Under the pieces are notes generated by a model. The model did not search any database, was not told the origin of the DNA, and saw only the letters and a program-made list of their open reading frames with translations. Shown here piece after piece: positions 40,792 to 49,143 of a stretch of DNA of 64,000 nt. The DNA comes from Rhizobium sp. ZPR4 (GTDB lineage Bacteria; Pseudomonadota; Alphaproteobacteria; Rhizobiales; Rhizobiaceae). Position 1 is the first letter of the stretch. The number at the start of each line of letters is the position of its first letter. Location of the stretch: assembly GCF_040215725.1 (NCBI RefSeq), contig NZ_CP157968.1, positions 434,001-498,000 of the forward strand, given 5' to 3'. A program made the translations under genes and the position numbers.

Positions 40792-41673
40792 CTATTTCTT
40801 GCGCGGAAAGCGGGCTGCGAAATCGTCGGCGATCTCATTCATCGTCACGAACTTCACGCCGGGGTGCTTGACCATATGCGCGTAAAGCCGCTCCAGCATC
40901 ATCAGCACCTGCGGACGCCCGGCGACATCCGGATGTATGGTGATCGGGAAGACGGCATAGTCCATCTCGCGATAGACCCAGTCGAACTGATCGCGCCACA
41001 TCTGCTCGATATGATGCGGATTGACGAAGCCGTGGCTGTTCGGGGATTTCTTGATGAACATCATCGGCGGCAGATCATCGAGATACCAGGATGCCGGAAT
41101 TTCGATCAGATCGGTTTCCTGACCGCGCTTCAGCGGCACCATCCAGTCCGACGGCTTGCGCGAATAGTCGATCTTCGTCCAGCTGTCGCCGACGCGCACA
41201 TAATAGGGCGTGAAGTCATTGTGCATCAGCGAGTGATCGTATTTGATGCCACGCTCCAAAAGCAGCTCATTGGTCACATTGGAGAATTCCCACCAGGGGG
41301 CGACGTAGCCGCTCGGACGCTTGCCGGAAAGCTTGGTGACAAGCTCGATACACTTGTCGAGAATTTCCGTCTCCTGCTCGCGCGTCATGGCGATCGGATT
41401 TTCGTGGCTGTAGCCATGGATGCCGATTTCATGGCCGGCATCGGCCACCGCCTGCATCTGCTCCGGAAAGGTCTCAATCGAATGGCCGGGAATGAACCAG
41501 GTCGTCTTGATGCCGAAGCGCTCGAAGAGCTTCACCAGCCGCAGACTGCCGACTTCGCCGGCAAAGAGCCCTCTTGAGATATCATCGGGCGAGTCCTCGC
41601 CGCCATAAGAGCCGAGCCAGCCAGCCACAGCATCGACGTCGACGCCAAAACTGCACAAGATTTCCTTTGCCAT
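40792..41673 (-). CDS. Polysaccharide-deacetylase-fold hydrolase, cyclic imidase/HpPgdA-like
   Basis: A 293-residue NodB-fold metal hydrolase. The metal ligands fall at D14 (SFGVDVDA) and H86/H90 (GIHGYSHE), the same positions as in Helicobacter Pgd[15 protein letters not shown] and [13 protein letters not shown] also match that group. The same subfamily contains bacterial cyclic imide hydrolases (imidases), which open succinimide or maleimide rings. The company of an amidase and a metallochaperone fits a cytoplasmic imidase better than cell-wall deacetylation, and no signal peptide is present. Start ATG 41673 has a perfect AAGGAGGT; the longer frame to 41709 is rejected. Substrate is inference. 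Confidence 0.85.
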   Translation of the reverse strand: MAKEILCSFGVDVDAVAGWLGSYGGEDSPDDISRGLFAGEVGSLRLVKLFERFGIKTTWFIPGHSIETFPEQMQAVADAGHEIGIHGYSHENPIAMTREQETEILDKCIELVTKLSGKRPSGYVAPWWEFSNVTNELLLERGIKYDHSLMHNDFTPYYVRVGDSWTKIDYSRKPSDWMVPLKRGQETDLIEIPASWYLDDLPPMMFIKKSPNSHGFVNPHHIEQMWRDQFDWVYREMDYAVFPITIHPDVAGRPQVLMMLERLYAHMVKHPGVKFVTMNEIADDFAARFPRKK

Positions 41674-41705
41674 GGGAGTACCTCCTTCGATCGGGTTTTC
41701 AATTA

Positions 41706-42806
41706 TCAATGAGCTGGGATGACGGTCGCATCGGCCGCATCCCAGGTAAGCATAACTTCGGCGCCGACGGGAAAAGCGCCGGGCCGGTATTTGTCGACAT
41801 GCGCCTCGAGCGCGAGCCCGCGGCCATCGGACAGGCTGATGCCGATCTGCGAGATGTGGCCAACCACATCGAAACGCTCGACACGCGCCCCGACCACATT
41901 GCCGCCGAAGGCCCGGGCGAGATCGTCGCGCATCGAGCCGCCCGCCGCATGAACCTCGATCGCCTCCGAAGGGATGACGATGTTGACCTTGCTGGAGAGG
42001 CCGCCATTGGCTAAGCCCGACAGCGTGCCGAACGAGGTCGAGACGAATGTGCTGTCGGCCCTGGCGCCGGCAACCTCGCCTTCGAAGATGGTGTTGCGGC
42101 CGATGAACTGCGCCACGAATGGCGTGTCGGGGCGTGTATAGAGCTGATGCGGCGGGCTGATCTGCTCCACCCTGCCCTGGTTCATGACGACGATGCGGTC
42201 GGACAGCGCCAGCGCTTCCGACTGGGCATGAGTCACGAAGACGAAGGTCACCCCAAGCCTCTTCTGCAGCAATTTGAGTTCGTTCTGGATCGCCTTGCGC
42301 AGATTGGCATCAAGAGCGCCCAGCGGCTCGTCGAGAAGCAGCACGTCCGGCTCGACCACGAGGCCGCGCGCAAGCGCGATGCGCTGACGCTGGCCCCCGG
42401 AAAGCTTGTCAGGCTTCCGCTCGGCAATATCCTCCAGCCCGAGGGTGGCGAGGATACGGTCGACCCGCGCATCCCGCTCGGCTTTCGCCATACCCTTGAC
42501 CTCCAGGCCGTATCCGACGTTCCGGCGAACCGTCATATGCGGAAAAAGCGCATAGTTCTGGAAGATCATCGATGTCGGCCGGTTCTGCGGCCTGACATCG
42601 TTCATGCGCTCGCCCTTGATCATCATGTTGCCGGAGGAAATGCTTTCGAAGCCGGCGATCATGCGAAGCGTCGTCGTCTTGCCGCAGCCCGACGGGCCGA
42701 GGAAGGCGATGAATTCACCCTTCTTGATCGAAAGATTGAAGTCGATGACGGCTGGCGTGCCATTGTCATAGACCTTGCCGACATTGATGAGTTCCAAATC
42801 ATACAT
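41706..42806 (-). CDS. Polyamine-type ABC transporter ATP-binding protein 2
   Basis: A 366-residue PotA-like ATPase with all catalytic motifs: Walker [14 protein letters not shown]-loop [11 protein letters not shown], signature KLSGGQRQR, Walker [13 protein letters not shown] and H-loop [14 protein letters not shown]-type C-terminal domain covers about 240-366. The start at ATG 42806 or GTG 42809 is open. It follows its binding-protein gene (81 bases) in the operon, while a second, different ATPase gene opens the operon at 48621. The two ATPases may form a heterodimer under the two permeases, or serve separate complexes. Confidence 0.9.
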   Translation of the reverse strand: MYDLELINVGKVYDNGTPAVIDFNLSIKKGEFIAFLGPSGCGKTTTLRMIAGFESISSGNMMIKGERMNDVRPQNRPTSMIFQNYALFPHMTVRRNVGYGLEVKGMAKAERDARVDRILATLGLEDIAERKPDKLSGGQRQRIALARGLVVEPDVLLLDEPLGALDANLRKAIQNELKLLQKRLGVTFVFVTHAQSEALALSDRIVVMNQGRVEQISPPHQLYTRPDTPFVAQFIGRNTIFEGEVAGARADSTFVSTSFGTLSGLANGGLSSKVNIVIPSEAIEVHAAGGSMRDDLARAFGGNVVGARVERFDVVGHISQIGISLSDGRGLALEAHVDKYRPGAFPVGAEVMLTWDAADATVIPAH

Positions 42807-42887
42807 CACGAGCGATCTCCGGGCGTGGACGAGAAGGCGGACATCGCCTCCTCGCAGAGCTGAGAATGGATGGCGGACGCCACCGCA

Positions 42888-44120
42888 TCACGCATTGAGG
42901 AATTCATCCCACTTCTGAACGAGATGGTCGTATTCGCCCGGCCACTGGTGCCAGTAGGCGACGTTCTTGGCGCGCTCCGCCAGCGAGCCGCCATCGCGCA
43001 GGTCGCCTTCCTTGATGCCGCGCTCGGCGGCGCCGACCCAGGGCTTGCCCTCGTACCAGAAGGCATATTTGTCCGGCGCCATGACCTTCTCGATATTGGT
43101 CGATGGCGAGTAGTAGCCCTGCTCGGAAACGGTGATGCCTGGTTCGCCCGAGAGCCAGTAATCGGCATAGGCGATCACGGCTTCCTTGTTCGGCGTGCCT
43201 GCGATCATCGACGGGCCGATCGCCCAGCCGCGATAGCCTTCCTTCGGCACGGCATATTTGCACGCCTTGCCTTGGGCCTTGACCGCCATGACGGCAGGCT
43301 GCCAGGCGTCGCAGACGACCATTTCGCCGGATGCCATCAGGTTGACCAACTCGCCGAAATCGCCCCACAGGGCGCGGAACTGCCCGTCCTTCTTCTTGGA
43401 CACGAGGAACTTCGCCGCCTCATCGATTTCAGCCGTGCTCGGGTTGCCGGGGTTCTTGACGTTCAGAAGGCCAAGCGTGTTCATCGCCATGATGGCCTGG
43501 CCGAAGGCGATCAGCGGATCGGTGTTGAGGCCAGACTTGCCCTTCCACTTCGGATCGAAGATCGCCGACCAGGTGTTGGCTTCTTCGGCCGAGAGAACGT
43601 CCGGATTGTAGCCGATGGAATCGTAGTTATAGACCGCAGGCACCATGTTCAGCGTGGTCTTGGCGTCATCGGCCCAGATCTGGCCGACGATCTGCTGCTT
43701 CGGCCCCCACTTGTCGGAAGGCGTGGTGAAGGTATCGCGGATATTGGCCCAGTTCTTCAGGGAGGCTGCCGGAACCGGCTCGACATTGTTGGTCATGACG
43801 ATCGACGGCAAACGCTCGCCGATGATCTCCCAGCAATCGTAATCCTTGGAGCCGGAAAGGATCTTGGTCTGCGCGTCCGGAAAGGTCGCGGCCGTACCGG
43901 AGGTCTGCCCAACGCCGCTCGCTTTGCGGAAGTCATCAAGGATACGTTCCTGGACGGTGACGGAAAGCCCGATCGTGCGCAGCTGTTGCTTGGCAAGACC
44001 GCTTGCCTGTGCGTAAGCGGCCCGTGACGACAGGAACGGTGTGCCGCCTCCGATCGCCAGCGCCATCACGCCGGCGGAATGCTTCAACAGAGAGCGTCTG
44101 TTCATTTCCATTTTGGACAT
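42888..44120 (-). CDS. Polyamine-type ABC transporter substrate-binding protein (Tat leader)
   Basis: A 410-residue type-2 binding protein of the PotD family. The leader carries a twin-arginine motif NRRSLLKHSAGVMALAIG (residues 7-24) and a later AYAQA-type cleavage site, so it is exported folded by the Tat system. Mature-region landmarks are GTAATFPDAQTKILSGSKDYDCWEI, LMASGEMVVCDAWQPAV and AVPKEGYRGWAIGPSMIAGTPN. It supplies ligand to the permeases at 45737-47484. It follows the SDR gene by 95 bases. The ligand is unknown; nearby amidase/imidase genes suggest an amide or imide rather than a polyamine. Confidence 0.9.
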   Translation of the reverse strand: MSKMEMNRRSLLKHSAGVMALAIGGGTPFLSSRAAYAQASGLAKQQLRTIGLSVTVQERILDDFRKASGVGQTSGTAATFPDAQTKILSGSKDYDCWEIIGERLPSIVMTNNVEPVPAASLKNWANIRDTFTTPSDKWGPKQQIVGQIWADDAKTTLNMVPAVYNYDSIGYNPDVLSAEEANTWSAIFDPKWKGKSGLNTDPLIAFGQAIMAMNTLGLLNVKNPGNPSTAEIDEAAKFLVSKKKDGQFRALWGDFGELVNLMASGEMVVCDAWQPAVMAVKAQGKACKYAVPKEGYRGWAIGPSMIAGTPNKEAVIAYADYWLSGEPGITVSEQGYYSPSTNIEKVMAPDKYAFWYEGKPWVGAAERGIKEGDLRDGGSLAERAKNVAYWHQWPGEYDHLVQKWDEFLNA

Positions 44121-44215
44121 TTTGTTCTCCAGTGCTGATTGCTGTTCCCTGAGCCCTTGGTGGGCCTATTTCATTGCCGTATCGCCCTGCCCGGCCATCG
44201 CCGGGACGGTGACGA

Positions 44216-44983
44216 TCAGTACCGCCCCACGAGGAGGCCACCATCCACGACCAGAACCTGGCCGGTCATGTATCTCGCGCCGTTCGATGCGAGGAATGCG
44301 ATCACGTCGGCGATGTCTTCCGGCTCGCCGAGTCGGCCCATCGGAATGAACTCGGCTGCCTTCTCCGCGCCTGCGGGGCCGAGCGAATTCTCTTCCGAAA
44401 GAAGCTGGGCGGTGCGGATGTAGCCCGGCGCAATGCCGTTGACCCTGATGCCATCCTTCGCCAGTTCAACGGCAAGCCCGCGAACCAGCCCGACGACCCC
44501 GGATTTCGCCGCTGAATAATGGACATGCTCGTCCCACCCGTAGGCGACGCCCATGATCGAGGAGAGCGCGACGATGCTTCCGGATCTGCGGGCACGCATG
44601 CCCGGCACCACGGCACGCACCAGCTTGAAAATACCCTTCAGGTCGACATCCATGGTCAGATCCCATTTGTCGTCGGTAAGTTCGCCGAGCGGCGTTCGAT
44701 GAGCGATGCCGGCGTTCGCGACGATGACGTCGATCTTGCCGAAGCGCGCCTCGATACTGGCAACGAGCTTGTTCGCGGCATCCGTCGAGCGGACGTCGTA
44801 GAGATGGAATTCGGCCGAACCGCCGGCGGTAAGGATGTCGCGAACCGTCTGCTCGCCTTCCTTCTCGAGGATGTCGGTGACGACGACGTGGTCGCCGAGC
44901 GCAGCAAAAGCCTTGGCTGCCGCCTGGCCGATACCGATGCCCGCGCCCGTGACGATGACAACCCGCTTCTCTACACAGTCCAT
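44216..44983 (-). CDS. SDR family NAD(P)-dependent oxidoreductase 2
   Basis: A 255-residue classical short-chain dehydrogenase/reductase. The cofactor motif is VTGAGIGIGQAAAKAF near residue 12, NAGIA at about 91-95, and the catalytic S/YxxxK reads SSIMGVAYGWDEHVHYSAAKSG. Its N-terminal strand ends in VTDILEKEG, a D that favours NAD. A substrate-loop GYIRTAQLLSEENSLG follows. It lies 13 bases after another SDR gene and upstream of the binding protein. It probably oxidises or reduces an alcohol/ketone formed in the same pathway; the substrate is unknown. Confidence 0.9.
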   Translation of the reverse strand: MDCVEKRVVIVTGAGIGIGQAAAKAFAALGDHVVVTDILEKEGEQTVRDILTAGGSAEFHLYDVRSTDAANKLVASIEARFGKIDVIVANAGIAHRTPLGELTDDKWDLTMDVDLKGIFKLVRAVVPGMRARRSGSIVALSSIMGVAYGWDEHVHYSAAKSGVVGLVRGLAVELAKDGIRVNGIAPGYIRTAQLLSEENSLGPAGAEKAAEFIPMGRLGEPEDIADVIAFLASNGARYMTGQVLVVDGGLLVGRY

Positions 44984-44996
44984 CTGCTTTTCTCCT

Positions 44997-45740
44997 TCAG
45001 AGCATCACGTCGCCGGAATTCGGTCCGAGCGTCTGGCCGACGAAGAGGCTCGCTGCCGGCGACGCCAGGAACGCCACGGTCGCGGCCACTTCTTCCGGCT
45101 CGCCAAAGCGGCCGAGCGGCAATTCGCGCTTCTTGCGTTCGCGCCATTCTTCGGAAAGACCGAGCACCAGCGGCGTGTTGATCGGTCCGGGCGCCACAGC
45201 ATTGACGCGCACACCACGGCTTGAGACCTCGCGGGCGAGCGCCTTGGTCATGCCGATGATCGCGGCCTTGGCGCCTGAATAATGAACAAGCTCGATGCCG
45301 CCGATCTGCCCGAGCTGAGAGGCGATGTTGACGATGACGCCCTCGCGGCGCGCCAGCATCGACGGTAGGACGGCCTTGGTCATCAGGAAGGTGCCTCGCA
45401 CATGCACCGCAAACATCCGGTCGAAATCCGCAAGTTCGAGGTTTTCGAATGCCGCCTGATGCGCGATGCCGGCATTGTTGACGAGAAGGGCGACGTCGCC
45501 ATGTGAAGCCTTTGCAGCGGCATGGATCGCCGCCACATCCTCGGGACTAGCAACGTCGCCGGCGATCGCGGTCGCCGCACCGCCCGCCTTGTTGATCTCC
45601 GAGGCGACTGCTTCGGCTCGCTCAACTGAGAGGTCATTGACCAGAACGGCATAACCATCGGCACCGAGGCGCAGCGCAATGGCGCGGCCGATACCGGAGC
45701 CTGCACCTGTAACAATCGCGGAAACCTTCTGCGTCATCAT
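44997..45740 (-). CDS. SDR family NAD(P)-dependent oxidoreductase 1
   Basis: A 247-residue classical SDR of the FabG type. Cofactor motif VTGAGSGIGRAIALRLG, structural NNAGIAHQ, catalytic S and YxxxK in NIASQLGQIGGIELVHYSGAKAAI, and the later PGPINTPL are all present. The first-strand end NDLSVERAE fits NAD(H). Its ATG overlaps the TGA of the upstream permease gene (ATGA). It is about 40% similar in layout to the next SDR, so the pair may act on related or stereoisomeric substrates. Substrate unknown. Confidence 0.9.
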   Translation of the reverse strand: MMTQKVSAIVTGAGSGIGRAIALRLGADGYAVLVNDLSVERAEAVASEINKAGGAATAIAGDVASPEDVAAIHAAAKASHGDVALLVNNAGIAHQAAFENLELADFDRMFAVHVRGTFLMTKAVLPSMLARREGVIVNIASQLGQIGGIELVHYSGAKAAIIGMTKALAREVSSRGVRVNAVAPGPINTPLVLGLSEEWRERKKRELPLGRFGEPEEVAATVAFLASPAASLFVGQTLGPNSGDVML

Positions 45741-46582
45741 GCGTCCTCCTGAATGCGGACACGCTTGGCGCGTCGCACCGACAGGCCCATCAGGATCGCG
45801 TAAGTGCCAAGGAGCGCGAAGGAAAACAGCGTGGTCAGGACGCCGAAGGCAAAGACGTTCGGATGCACCTCGACGGAGAAGGTGCCATAGATGGCAAGCG
45901 GCAAGGTAAGCTCGCGGCCGGAGGCGAACAGGGTGCGCGAGAACTCGTCATAGGAGAGCGTGAAGGCAAACAGCATGGCCGAGAGCACGCCCGGGAAGAT
46001 CAGCGGGAACGTGACCTTGCGGAAGGTGCGTACCGGGGTAACGCCGAGCGACCACGAGGCTTCCTCCATGCTCGGATCGAACCTGTTGAAGATCGCGAGC
46101 ATGACCAGGAAGGCAAAGGGGAAGGTGTAGACGACATGCAGGACGAAGGCGGTGCTCCACCAGTGCCGGTCGATGCCGAAAGCATTGGCGACGAGCGCCA
46201 TGCCGAGGCCGACCAGCACGCCCGGCACCATCATGCCGAGAACGATCAGGTAGAAGGCGACGCCCGAGCCGCGGAACTTGCGGCGAAAGGCCTGGGCGGA
46301 CATGACGCCGAGCACGGTCGAGACGATCATGGTCATCAGCGCCAGTAAAAGCGAGCGGATCAGCGCCTGATCGATCGGCAGGGGCGCGATGCGCGAAGGC
46401 GGCGTCAGACCGAACAGATGCCGATACCAATAGGTCGACCATTCGATGATCGGAAATTGCGGACCGCCCTCCGGACCGGTCTGAAACGACAGGATCGCCA
46501 GAACCACTAGGGGTCCGTAGAGGAAGATCAAAAAGAGGGTCGTATAGACGCCCAGGCCGAGCTTGATGCCGCCAGCATTCAT
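45737..46582 (-). CDS. Polyamine-type ABC transporter permease 2 (PotC-like)
   Basis: A 281-residue permease with six hydrophobic segments, starting with LGVYTTLFLIFLYGPLVVLAILSF. The ATPase-contact loop is MEEASWSLGVTPVRTFRKVTFPLIFPGVLSAMLFAFTLSYDEF. The start ATG 46582 lies 2 bases after the stop of permease 1, with GGAG 8 bases upstream; a frame open to 47332 is antisense-shadow sequence of that permease in another frame and is rejected. It overlaps the next SDR gene by 4 bases. Confidence 0.9.
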   Translation of the reverse strand: MNAGGIKLGLGVYTTLFLIFLYGPLVVLAILSFQTGPEGGPQFPIIEWSTYWYRHLFGLTPPSRIAPLPIDQALIRSLLLALMTMIVSTVLGVMSAQAFRRKFRGSGVAFYLIVLGMMVPGVLVGLGMALVANAFGIDRHWWSTAFVLHVVYTFPFAFLVMLAIFNRFDPSMEEASWSLGVTPVRTFRKVTFPLIFPGVLSAMLFAFTLSYDEFSRTLFASGRELTLPLAIYGTFSVEVHPNVFAFGVLTTLFSFALLGTYAILMGLSVRRAKRVRIQEDA

Positions 46583-46584
46583 GA

Positions 46585-47484
46585 TCAAAGCTCCTTTCTG
46601 AGGTCGACGACCTTGAGCAGGGCTGCGACGACAGCACCCATGATGATTGTCAGAACGACGCCGGCGACCGCGGCGAAGGCCCATTTCAACGAGCCGACCT
46701 GGGTGACGATGATATTGCCGAGCAGATTGACCTTGCGGCCGGATAGGGCGGCGGACGTTGCGAATTCGCCGAGAACCATGACGGAGACGAAAATCGCGCC
46801 GACCACCACGCCGGGCATCGAAAGCGGCAGGATGATGGTGCGGAAGATGCGCCAGAAGCCCGCGCCAAGATCCTGGGCCGCTTCGATAACCGACGCGTCG
46901 ATACGGCCCATCATGAAGGCGATCGGCCCGACCATGAACACGCAGTAGATCTGCGTCATGCCGATGATGACGGATAGCTCCGAAAACAACAGCACCTCGA
47001 TCGGTTGCCGAATGACGCCCAGATTCATCAGGATCATGTTGATCGCACCCTCGGTCCCGAGCATCGGCCGCCAGGCAAGCACGCGGATCAGGAAGGAGGT
47101 CCAGAACGGGATGACGCAGAGCACAAGAAGCACGGTCTGCAACGTCTTGTTCTTGACTAGGAGGCCAACGAAAAGCGCCGCCGGATAGCCGACGACGAGT
47201 GTCGATACCAGCACCAGCAGCCAGATGCGGATGGTTGTCCAAAGCGCGCCGAGATAGGTGGCGCTCGTCAGGAAGGTGATCCAGCTCTGCAAGGTCAGCG
47301 TCGGCTCGATCTTGAAGGTCGTTTGCGTCCAAAAGGAAACATAGACCATCATCAGGATGGGCAGCACGAGGAAGGCGACCATCCAGATCATGCCCGGGGC
47401 CAGGAGCCAGAGCGTCTTCTTCGATTTCCGGCGCACGGTTGGGCTTTCCTGCACGGCTTCCTCGCTTGTCGCGACCATGGTCAT
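46585..47484 (-). CDS. Polyamine-type ABC transporter permease 1 (PotB-like)
   Basis: A 299-residue permease with a cytoplasmic N-terminus (VRRKSKKTLW) and six membrane helices (LLAPGMIWMVAFLVLPILMMVYVSF first). The EAA-type loop VIEAAQDLGAGFWRIFRTIILPLSMPGVVVGAIFV is clear. It follows the first ATPase gene by 63 bases and has GGAGAG before its ATG. With the next permease it forms the channel of the importer in this operon. Confidence 0.9.
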   Translation of the reverse strand: MTMVATSEEAVQESPTVRRKSKKTLWLLAPGMIWMVAFLVLPILMMVYVSFWTQTTFKIEPTLTLQSWITFLTSATYLGALWTTIRIWLLVLVSTLVVGYPAALFVGLLVKNKTLQTVLLVLCVIPFWTSFLIRVLAWRPMLGTEGAINMILMNLGVIRQPIEVLLFSELSVIIGMTQIYCVFMVGPIAFMMGRIDASVIEAAQDLGAGFWRIFRTIILPLSMPGVVVGAIFVSVMVLGEFATSAALSGRKVNLLGNIIVTQVGSLKWAFAAVAGVVLTIIMGAVVAALLKVVDLRKEL

Positions 47485-47547
47485 ATCTCGCTCTCCTTGG
47501 AGGGTCCGGAAGGTTTCGAAGGGCTCACATCAGCCGAAAACCCCACA

Positions 47548-48621
47548 TCAACCGAAGACAAGGGCATCCTCCTTCTTCCAGACGAGCGCATAGCGGTCCT
47601 TCTCGACAAAGACCGGCGGACGGGCGTGGCTCAGATGGGATTCGACTTCGAAGACGTGGCCGCCATCGAGCGCAAAGAAGGAATTGACCGCCGCCCCGGA
47701 ATATTCGCTGGCGATGAAATCGGCCTCGATACCCACCTCGTCATCCGAGAGAGCCGCGCCGCGAAGACGGATCGACACGCGATCGTAGCGGATCGCGTAG
47801 GCCGGCTGCGGCGCTTTTCTGCGCGATCCATTCAAAGGAAAGCGGCCGGCCGGCCCGACGAAAGCATCCTCGACGACATCGCCGGCAAAGAGGTTGTAGC
47901 AGTTGAGAAAGCGGGCAACCGAAGCGGTGGCCGGACGATTATAGACCACATCGGAAGCGGCGGCCTGGGCGATGCGGCCGCGATCAAGCACAAGCACCAA
48001 GTCCCCCATCGCCAGGGCCTCGGATTCGCTGCCTGTCACATGGAGGAAGGCCACACCGCAGCGCTCGCGGATGGTCTTGAGTTCGTTGCGCATGCGGCCG
48101 CGCAGATTGGCATCGAGTGCGCCCAACGGCTCGTCCAGCAGCACCATCTTCGGCTCGGTCACCAGCGTGCGTGCCAAGGCGACGCGCTGGCGCTGGCCGC
48201 CGGAAATCTGCGTGACCGCACGATCGTCAAATCCCTTGAGACCGACCAGCGACAGCATGTCCTGAACCCGCTTTGCCAAGGCGCGCGGATCGGTCACGGG
48301 ATCGACCTTGCGGTTGCGCAAGCCGAAAGCGACGTTTTCGGCGACGGAAAGATGCGGGAACAGAGCGAAGTTCTGAAAGACGAAGCCGATACCGCGGTCA
48401 TGCGGCTCCACGCCATCAAGCCGCTTGCCGTGAAAGAGGATCGAACCGGCATCCGGCTCCTCGAAGCCGGCGATGACGCGCAGCAGCGTCGTCTTGCCGG
48501 AGCCGCTCGGACCGAGCAGCGAGACATAGGCGTTGTCGGGCAAAGAGAAATCCACCCTGTCCAGCGCGGCTGACGCGCCATAGGACTTGGTGACTTGGCT
48601 GAGCTGAAGAACGGTCGACAC
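47548..48621 (-). CDS. Polyamine-type ABC transporter ATP-binding protein 1, altered H-loop
   Basis: A 357-residue PotA-like ATPase. Walker A GPSGSGKTT (37-45), Q-loop FVFQNFALFPHL, signature QISGGQRQRVALAR (138-151) and Walker B LLDEP with catalytic Glu (161-165) are intact. The switch histidine is missing, however: LHVTGSESEAL has Gly197 (codon GGC at 48033-48031) where the family has VTHDQ. A TOBE-like C-terminal domain follows. The start is GTG 48621, preceded by AGGA; the frame back to 48732 has no similarity. It is the first gene of the operon, and a second, canonical ATPase is encoded at 41706-42806. Confidence 0.88.
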   Translation of the reverse strand: MSTVLQLSQVTKSYGASAALDRVDFSLPDNAYVSLLGPSGSGKTTLLRVIAGFEEPDAGSILFHGKRLDGVEPHDRGIGFVFQNFALFPHLSVAENVAFGLRNRKVDPVTDPRALAKRVQDMLSLVGLKGFDDRAVTQISGGQRQRVALARTLVTEPKMVLLDEPLGALDANLRGRMRNELKTIRERCGVAFLHVTGSESEALAMGDLVLVLDRGRIAQAAASDVVYNRPATASVARFLNCYNLFAGDVVEDAFVGPAGRFPLNGSRRKAPQPAYAIRYDRVSIRLRGAALSDDEVGIEADFIASEYSGAAVNSFFALDGGHVFEVESHLSHARPPVFVEKDRYALVWKKEDALVFG

Positions 48622-49143
48622 CGATTTCCTACCAGTTTCCAGGCAAGGACCATCCTTCAGGCAAAGCACCGCCATCGCCGGAATCGCATCGATCCGGACA
48701 CCAAACGTCGGTCTGCACTCGCGCATGATCACATGCGCGTCAAAGAGATGTTCCTTGGCGTTTCAAAGAGTTCCACCTGCGGCGCTTCTGACGAGCGCCT
48801 TGATGTTGAGAGCATTACATAAATGATTTTTGTATTCAATAGACTTTTTTCTAAAAGCCGGATCTTAAAATTGATAAATTGCACCTGAAGAAAAGCGAAA
48901 GACATAAAGGCTGCAACCATTGCGTAAACTCGACAGAGAAACGCCTATAGCAAGCACCGATCGCGGCACTCACGCTCGATAGTCATTCAGCAAAAAGCAC
49001 GTCTCGCGACCATGATCACCGACTGATGTCGCAACGTAGTCAATCAAAATCGCGATTTAAAAACATATTTTGTATTCAATATTCATTTATTTTTGCGCTA
49101 TGTTGGCGCAACAAAACGCGTAAGAGTGAGGCATCAGAACGAC
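48622..49143. promoter_or_regulatory. Divergent control region with 14-base direct repeat
   Basis: This 522-base gap between the ABC/amide operon and the divergent GntR gene contains no gene. The 14-mer TTTTGTATTCAATA occurs twice in direct orientation, at 48828-48841 and 49068-49081. Its core TTG-TATT-CAA is a dyad like those bound by FCD-type GntR proteins, and each copy lies in an AT-rich, promoter-like setting. The copies are candidate operators of the GntR protein encoded alongside. Confidence 0.5.

Noticed and set aside
40792..41673. Cell-wall (peptidoglycan or chitin) deacetylase
   Set aside because: No signal peptide, and the operon holds an amidase, a metallochaperone and an importer, which fit an intracellular imidase better; not fully excluded.
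46583..47332. N-terminal extension of permease 2 to 47332
   Set aside because: The extension lies within permease 1 in another frame and has no membrane or family pattern; ATG 46582 with GGAG is the real start.
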